Source: Cyprinodon diabolis (taxonomy: Eukaryota > Chordata > Actinopteri > Cyprinodontiformes > Cyprinodontidae). From it: DNA of 64,000 nucleotides. The DNA lies in contig CM060076.1 in the NCBI GenBank assembly GCA_030533445.1, positions 7,606,501 to 7,670,500 on the forward strand, written 5' to 3'. The notes under the pieces are model-generated. The model saw only the letters and a program-made list of their open reading frames with translations. It was not told where the DNA came from and did no database searches. Shown here one piece after another: positions 56,986-64,000 of this stretch. Both the position numbers and the translations under genes were made by a program. Position 1 is the stretch's first letter, and the number at the start of each line of letters is the position of its first letter.

Positions 56986-59900
56986 ATTGACCCTATTGAG
57001 CGTTTTTCCTTTTGATAAACTTTACATGCTCAAGTGCACTCTCACAAAGGACTACAGGTGCTCGGTTCCAGGTACTTAGAGATTCACTTACATACAGAAA
57101 GCCCATACATACTTCAGTGATAGTATCAAGGTGTTACTTTATTGTATATCTTGTACCATGTCCATTGGTTGTGCTGTTCTTTTTACATTTCTTTGCAGGT
57201 GATGAAGCAGACAGAAGTTTTTTCTTCTTATCGTTATCTCCCTTTTATCTCCTCTTTCTTTCATCTTATCTCCTATTTTGTGCTTTTTTCGTTCCTGTTC
57301 TATTTAAATTGCAGTGTCCATATAATCTGAAATACTCTGCATGAATTATAATGAAGCTATTGATATGCATAAAATCAAGTTGAACGCTATGGCGATAGCC
57401 GTACTGCTCCACCTGTGAAAGTAAAATCTGTTGGGCTCTTTTTGGCATCAAGACAATTATTCTTATTGCCACATTGCCAGACAGGACACTGTTAAACAAA
57501 AAAAAAGAAAAGAAATGGAAATATCATGAAAGCTGTACAAAATGAAATTTCATGAAAGTTGTCCAAGACTCCTCTTCTCCTACAAACGTATTATATCATT
57601 AAACCATCGAACTTGCTCAGCTGCTTCTTGGCCACCTCCAGTTCATTACTGAACATCAGCAGCCCAGTTTTAATTTATCTTTCTAGGTTATCATAACGTG
57701 GTTACCTGGCAATTCAAGCTAAATGGTGGATTTATGTATGGAAATATGATGTGAAAATAAATATACTTCTAAAAATGGTTTAATAGTTAATTGGAAATTA
57801 TATTGTACTTTACAAAAACATGGTATCACGTGAATAAACATTTATAAGGAGGGTATAACCAATGATTGCTTGATAGGTGTTCCAACAGAACAGGTAGAAT
57901 CATATGGGATTTTTTTTTTTTTAAAAAGGTGAGTTTATTTCCCAGTTTTGACATGAAATTATTCCTTTCTGCATTAATGCATATTGCATTGATTCTTAAC
58001 GTAAATAAATAAGCATTTTAGACAAAAACAACTGGAAATAATTCACAGAAATGTGAGAATCTAGTTTTGTTTCATTGCCTAAAAAGTTTTCTTTGGGGAT
58101 TTCTACTTTGTTAATAATTATTTGTTAACTTTTTCCATACTATTAAAAAAAACCCAGAGTGAAATCTTGCTTCAGATTAGTTGTATTGATCTTCAGATTT
58201 TCTAAATAGTAAAACCTAAATGTAATTATCATAAGATTTAGGCGTAATTCTAATTGTCTTTTAGTTTTTGTTCAGTTAACTTTCTGAGTGAGTTACATTT
58301 AAAGCTAAAACACTGTTTTATTCTATTCATCTCAAAGGTTTTGGTTATTAGATAAACTGAATATAGATTTAAGTACTAGGATCGTGGGAGTTTAACATTA
58401 AAAATAAATTATTTTAAAATGGCTGAAGAAATGCGATGTAATGAAGAGGAGCAACATATTTACCGCCTGATTCCTCACAAGTGAGAAATACAAGTAAAAC
58501 TATGTAATATACTTGGAAGTACATTTATAATGTAAGTAAAACCATATATGCTGTGTGCAATATACATGCACAGAGATTGAGGCTGATTTGTCTGAGTATA
58601 TTTCCCCATCTGCTCCATCTCTGGTCATTTGTGCAGAGACAGTCTGGCTCCATTTTCCACTTTTATTGCTTTAACTGGAATGACTAGACTTCTTCTCTAC
58701 TCAAGACCACAGTGTTTTCTCTGCTGCTTTATTTCTCCATGGAATAAAGCTATAGGATTTGCAGCAGACTCTACTGCACTTTAGGAATATATGTGGAGAG
58801 AAGAAAGCAAGTGGAAAAAAATAATAAATCACCATGCTGAAACATTTATTCTGTATGCGTTAATTTAAATTGAAAAGGATTACGCCAAAACGGTCCAGAA
58901 TTAAGAAAAATGCTTTTTTATACCATCTTGAATGTCTCCCCTCGCCACTATAGGCCTCATTGTCATGATAACAAAAAACTGTCATGATAACAAAAAACTG
59001 GGAGTGAATTAAAAATGTTCATGCCGTTATCTAAACATGAGTGAGTGTATGGCCGTAAAAAGATTAAGCGGACTGAACAGTTGATAGTCATTTGTGCTGT
59101 CCTTTTAGTAATAGTAGTGTGAGATGAGTATTTCCCAGATGTTTACCAGGTTAAATATTGGTGGTATCCTTAAGTTTAGATACTTTATTATTAGTTCAAC
59201 TGATTATTTCATTGGTGCATGCCAACTTAGAAAACAACTCCTCTGTGATGTTTTGTAATGTAAGGGCTTAAATCTGCTCTTTGATCTTTGTTCTAAATTC
59301 ATGTTAGGAACCTGACACAGATGTTGAACTTTGTAAATGATTAGTCTCGAGACGGTTTATTGTTCAGCACGGCGCTCCTTAAAGATCTCGGGTACGGCTG
59401 ATACTCTCCTGTCTTCTAAGAAGCCTTTTGGAATGCATCACAGCTCAACAGTACCTAGCTCACCATCAATAATGCATAATGCAAAGTCCATCTGTGTTAT
59501 GCATATGTCAGGAAGTCCATCACTACAGCTTATTGTTTAAAACAGGTGTGCCATCTGGCAAAAAGCCTTGCTCTGATTTAATTGGATGCAATTTACCTGG
59601 ATGTCAAGTGTACTTTCAGTGTTTTAACCTTTACATTTGGTTTATTCTTTCTTTAAAGAGGCCTGCAAGGAACTCTCCATTTAGAAAAGGAAGCTTCGGC
59701 ACTGCCTTGCCTGGAAGGCAAAGATCAAAATAAATTAACAGATGTTGAAAACCCTTGATAAAATCTTTACATATGCTGAATTGTTAAGTAACAGCAATCT
59801 TAAATATCCTTAAACTGTATAATGAAAAGGCACTATTTAAGGCTGTTTAAGACCACTGCATTCAATAGAATAGGACAAATAAATAAAACTGTTTAGTCAT

Positions 59901-60590
59901 GTAGCTTTTGCCAGGACTGGTCATGATCTCTGTCATAGTGGGATATTGTAGCCCTTATGTTCTTTCCAAATCCAGGGAAGATGAAGAAGATTGAGGTCAT
60001 GATTGACAAGACTATTTGACCAAATTTAAAATGTTCTCATCATAGACACATGTGGTTGGAATTCTTGCATTCCTGTGTATGTGCAGTGTTTCTGTCCTGA
60101 GCCATGCTCAGCCCACTGTGACCCACTGTCAACACTATTATTTTCCTTGTACTCATCTCCATTCATGCTGACCAAGGATTTTCTTCTTCCAAATCACTTC
60201 TGTATTTTTGGATGCAATTCCTTCTGAGGACCTGATGAAACTTTGATGACAGAGTAGCATGGGTGTGTGGTGTCTGTCTCTAGGTAATAGGGACAGTAGC
60301 ACAGGAGAAGCTGATCAGGTTCTGCTTAGAGCCTACCACAGCTGGAATTAGTATTTTTTGCTCCTTATCCTGTTAATTACTGTTAGCTTTAGTGTCGGTA
60401 TGAGTGTGACAGATGTGCATCTGACATTTATCAATATTTTGTTTGTTTTTTATAACGGTGTGTTCATACCGGGGGCTGTGGTTACGCCGAATGCTGTGGA
60501 TTTACATAGAATTCCTATACAAGTCACAAAGGGAAGGGTGGTGAAGCAGCCAACAGTGAACTCCAGTGAGAGCGTTCACTGCGCCGCCCT
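56986..60590. other. unassigned DNA with a short tandem duplication
   Basis: 58962-58999 is a perfect 2 x 19-bp tandem repeat (GTCATGATAACAAAAAACT). A 98-aa plus frame (60358-60654) opens with a hydrophobic stretch but runs into the LTR and matches nothing I know. The rest is AT-rich and unassigned. Confidence 0.4.
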
Positions 60591-61304
60591 TGTCATGATT
60601 GGTTTTATATCAAACCCGCATGCAGAACACAACGGAGGCTGGATAAAAGTTTAACAGAGTTTATTTAAGATGTTGACAAACAAAAACATGAACTGGATCT
60701 GGAACAGGTCCGGGTTGGGTTCACTGAAGTCTGCAGAGATGATAGTTTGATTAGCTGGCAGGCAGATGATAAAGAGTCCTTTTAGATAATTCAGATTCTA
60801 CCTTGACGGGGTCCAGGTTTCTCTTTGTGAGAGAGGGAACCGTTGGGTCCAGAGACTGTTGGTTCAGCAGAGTGCACAAGCAGCTGCAGCGTCTAGCTTC
60901 TGACTTTGAATGGCAGACCTTGATCAGAGTTTCCAGCTCTTCACAGAGAGCAGCAGGGGAAATCCAAATAGGAATCTTCAGGTTTGGCTCATCAGGGCTG
61001 GAAGGCAGGTTAAGCTCACCCAGAGCTTCAGACTTGAGACAGGTTTCCTGTGAGCAAAGACAGAGGAGGGTTAGAATCAGTTTTCTCCCTTGAGACAACT
61101 TAAGATTCTTTCAGGTATCAGAGGCTCAGGTTGCTAACCAAACTAAGGTCAACACTGCGGCGTCGAAGGAAGGTCTGGCAGCTGCTTATAAAGGGAGAGT
61201 TTCCTTGATGAGTAGATGCGTCTCAGGTGTGCTGGAGGGCTCCAGCCCAGGAGACCCACGGCGCACTCTGCTGGAGGAAGGTGGTACATCCCCAGATCCC
61301 AACA
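60591..61304 (-). mobile_element. solo LTR (family 1 relative), 714 bp
   Basis: Plus-strand ends TGTCATGATTGG and ...AGATCCCAACA, i.e. minus TGTTGGGATCTGGGG...ATCATGACA. A TATA-like 'CCTTTATAAGCAG' lies on minus near 61190 and an AATAAA-type signal near 60662. Flanking 5-mers GCCCT and GGCCT differ at one position, so the TSD is probable only. A GT...AG segment (minus, 61138 to 61048) has the same GGTTAG/CTAACC pairing idea as copies A-C. Confidence 0.65.
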
Positions 61305-63214
61305 GGCCTCACCTTGTGCTACTAGATAGAGCCGAGGTGTTGTCAAACAGCAGCACCGCATGGAGAGAGCAGATCGGTGATCACTTGTGTTGAAACAATC
61401 AATCAGGGACTGGTGTAGGCAAAGCCTTTTTCACTTAAAATTGAATACAGAGAAAATAATGTTAAAAAAGGTTGAAATAAGGAATGATCTCAAGGGGTCT
61501 TTAGGTGGCTTTAAAAACAGCTGTTTTAATTTAGTCCTGGATGTACTGCTCATCTTCAGTTACCTCCAGCACAGACCCTGGACTCTCACTGCCCACTGCC
61601 CAGCATCTGTGCTTTCGGAGGGGGTAGATTTACAAGGATATCCCGCTGAATCAGATTGAATCAGAGCTGCCTCTGGATGAACCAAAGTTAATTGTTTTTC
61701 TTTTCAGAGCTTTTTGGGGCTTATCCAAAAACTTGATACTCTGCCCAAAGTGATTTAAAAGTTGATCACAGAGAACAATTTTGCAGCAGTCCATGATGTT
61801 AAGTTTCACCTGTGCTTTTATTGTGAAATGCCAACAGTGAGACCTTGACAGGAAATGGTCCAGAGGGTTCTGGGACTATTATATTTATTACCATCACAGG
61901 AATGGCATGTGATGTTATGTAATAACTTTATATCAGGAAACGAGCACAGCACTAACGCTGGGATGGTGACGTCATCTGCCTTAATTAAAAATTATTCCAT
62001 CTTAAAAAAAAAACAAATGAACACAAATGACAGTTTTACCTGCGCAAATGTAAATGTAAGTAGCCTGAAAAAGTAGCCTAGATCATTTTGATTCAATTTG
62101 GAGGTTAATGGGGGAAAGTTGACCTCTGGGTGACCTAGAAGATAATGTTTAATATCTCTGAAACAACAGCAGCACATACGATCTTTTACAAAATATATTT
62201 TTTTCATTTTTACAAATGACCATTTTAAGTGCAAAACACACAAAAGAAGCAATAACTATTCAGTGTTATATCTTCAATAACTATCTGCCGAGTGTAAACA
62301 CTGTGCATCTAAAATGCAGAGCAGTGAACTATCTGTGGGGCTCGCAGAAATCACCGTGTCCACCGCCCCGGTCGGAACGCACCATAAGGAAGCAAGCTTT
62401 TCATGTCAAGTTGCTGTTTATAGATTAATGAAGTTAAGTTGTCAAAGTGGCTTTTAGCAAGATTTTATCTCTATTTTTCAAGCAGCTCATATATCCCTGT
62501 TACATTACTCTGTGTCTGCTTTAAATTTTAATTCGCCTGGTAATTGCAATTAGATTTCTAGGTTAGCCAGCTCTAAGGCGTCCCATATTGTTTATTTTTT
62601 ATCTTATTTCATTTTGTGCTGGATGTTAACGATGCATCCCAATTATACAAAATGATGTAAGATGTATGGACTGGTTTTAAATTTTCTTCTTAATTTTTTT
62701 TATAATCTTTCAAAAAAAAACATTATTTATCCCCGTGATCACTTTTGTGAAACCTCCTGCTTAAAATGCTGCTTTCACAGTCGGTATTGTGTATACTTAA
62801 AATCATGTCAAGCAAGCTTTTCCTCTTCTGCCTTATAGGACTTTTCTTTCCTCTCTGAGCTCGCCTGAGGACACCTGCATTTCCAAAGTGATTGTACAGA
62901 AACCTATCAGTAACAACTGAAGTAAGACTGTAAGTTTTGATCAAATTATTAACTATGTTTGAGATAATCAAATTAATTTTCAGGTAAACATATGTTTCAT
63001 GTGGGCTGCCCTTCACTCTACTATGTAACTTTTAAGGGTTGGATCCATTGTGTCATGAGTCATATGACCTAAAGCACTTTTTTTGTTCATATGATTAAAA
63101 TTTTTGGTGTGTGTGTATCCTCTATCTGTATGTAAAGTATACAGTACCTCCTATAGACATGTTGAAACGTGTTGTGACAGCGTAAGACGCCTCAACCCCA
63201 GTTTTCTGCTAGAG
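61305..63214. other. unassigned DNA
   Basis: No recognised element. 62330-62395 is a little GC-richer. Frames are short and without domains. Confidence 0.4.
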
Positions 63215-64000
63215 TAGGGGTCTTCAACATTTTGCAGGCCAAGGACCCCCAAACTGATGGCAAGATGCAGCGGAGACCCCTAATTATATGAAATTCTTAT
63301 ATCAAACTGGTCCTATAGCACCATGTGTAAATGTACCTTGTATTTGGCATTTAATACTAAGATACTCAAATAATACACAGGTTCAAATATTTATGTTTTT
63401 ATTTATACATGTGTGAGGTACAGTGAGTAAGGTGGCCATGCCACTGCAATGTATAAACATAACGTAACACAATAAACTAATACCTGCCAAGACCGACAAT
63501 GTCTGTCATTGACATGTAATGATGCATAAAAGCTATTCAAATGGACATATTTAAAACATAAATGTGGAAAGGAAAATTTGTGATGCTTGTTAGTGCCTCT
63601 GGCATGCATAAACATACCCGTTATATTGCATACAATACTGAACTATTAAGATAACTGACAGATTCATGTTTTAATCTTAAACATGCATGAAGAATGGGCA
63701 GTTAATCCTCAAGCCATTTATGGATGGCATACATACTCCCACATTAGTGGGATGTCTGGCCCTGATGAGTAGCACACAACTTGTCTAACCCTGGATGTAT
63801 GGAGGCTGTCAGGCAGAGAGTCATATCAGCCTCCGGCTGCAGTCTTGACCTGTATTTGTTTTTCAGGTAGGTGAGTGAGGAAATCCCACTTACACGAATA
63901 TATGTTGTAGCGAAGGGCAATAGGCTCATCACTGCTTTTGCTGCCAGTTTTGGAATGTCTTTATAGCAAGATATCAAAAACTGGGGTGGGCCCCCTCCTG
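63215..64000 (-). mobile_element. hAT transposon, 3' end; continues beyond the window
   Basis: The terminus TAGGGGTCTTCAACATTTTG at 63215 with 'CAGGCCAAGGACCCCC' is a hAT-type end. About 530 bp of non-coding DNA separate it from the transposase stop codon. The other end, and therefore the TSD, lies outside. Confidence 0.65.
63744..64000 (-). CDS. hAT transposase C-terminus (ZBED5/FAM200-like), partial
   Basis: An open frame enters from the right edge and ends at a stop at 63744. It contains '...YKDIPKLAAKAVMSLLPFAT', 'TYIRVSGISSLTYLKNKYRS' and 'RLQPEADMTLCLTASIHPGL'. This is the hAT C-terminal dimerisation region, with the 'LLPF.T.Y..E.GFS.L..IK.KYR.RL' pattern shared with ZBED5- and FAM200-type domesticated relatives. 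The upstream codons to the window edge are also open, and no stop or frameshift is visible in the part seen. The usual acidic residue before GFS (E) is V here ('IRVSGISS'). Whether the full gene is intact cannot be judged. Confidence 0.75.
   Translation of the reverse strand, partial: GGGPPQFLISCYKDIPKLAAKAVMSLLPFATTYIRVSGISSLTYLKNKYRSRLQPEADMTLCLTASIHPGLDKLCATHQGQTSH

Noticed and set aside
56481..56990. 169-aa plus and 103-aa minus frames
   Set aside because: Long only because the DNA is GC-rich and stop-poor; glycine/proline-rich translations without domains.
1..64000. Bacterial-type systems (operons, CRISPR arrays, phage, restriction or toxin-antitoxin loci)
   Set aside because: No arrays of regular direct repeats, no ribosome-binding-site-led gene runs. 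All recognisable genes are eukaryotic transposon genes.

Overview
The window is vertebrate nuclear DNA, almost certainly from a teleost fish. It is AT-rich and has no bacterial-style gene packing. I found no multi-exon host gene with recognisable protein domains. Its recognisable content is a dense, partly nested set of fish-type transposable elements: two Tc1 families, a mariner relative, several hAT families, tRNA-derived SINEs, 3' ends of CR1/L2/Rex1-type LINEs, and solo-LTR-like repeats. It is best read as intergenic or intronic DNA. All gene-like coding sequence I can defend belongs to mobile elements.

Layout. 1-523 is the 3' part of an LTR-like repeat. 999-5443 holds another LTR-like repeat, two SINE copies in opposite orientation, a 225-bp palindrome and a short hAT element with target-site duplications (TSDs). 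5.4-11.6 kb is mostly unassigned, with a perfect 17-bp-arm hairpin at 8454. 11641-14146 is a compound element. Its outer transposon has first exons pointing inward from both ends: a SWIM/YqaJ-family protein on + and a THAP-domain protein on -. It is interrupted by a 1.3-kb hAT carrying a BED-finger relic. 14.36-14.88 kb has an LTR-like repeat next to a tRNA-derived SINE. 15861-17112 is a structurally complete Tc1 element with an uninterrupted 343-aa DDE transposase. 17.58-18.18 kb is a decayed Tc1 split by a hAT. Further on come an (AT)n tract, a 623-bp hAT (20542), a SINE (21551), a foldback mariner (22684) and a LINE end (24.6 kb). At 28041-29055 an LTR-like repeat is interrupted by a 549-bp element carrying the start of a RecQ-like helicase. 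30.3 kb and 60.6 kb are solo LTRs, 39868 is a 722-bp hAT, and 43.3-45.2 kb holds a palindromic MITE, a truncated Tc1 and a second helicase element. LINE and SINE fragments occupy 50-57 kb. The right edge enters the 3' end of an hAT whose transposase C-terminus runs off the window.

How the parts relate. The genes do not form a pathway; they are independent mobile-element genes. Three observations stand out. (1) An LTR-like repeat family carries a 73-75-nt intron-like segment whose 5' splice site lies in a 12-bp inverted repeat, with a compensatory base-pair change between copies. (2) A short non-autonomous element present twice has exact 9-bp TSDs and carries the same helicase N-terminal fragment. 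(3) The THAP/SWIM element has CRE-like and YY1-like motifs in both ends, as if each end were an inward promoter. Nested insertions give a relative order of events: the hATs at 12320 and 17868, the helicase element at 28238 and the insert at 52403 are each younger than their hosts.
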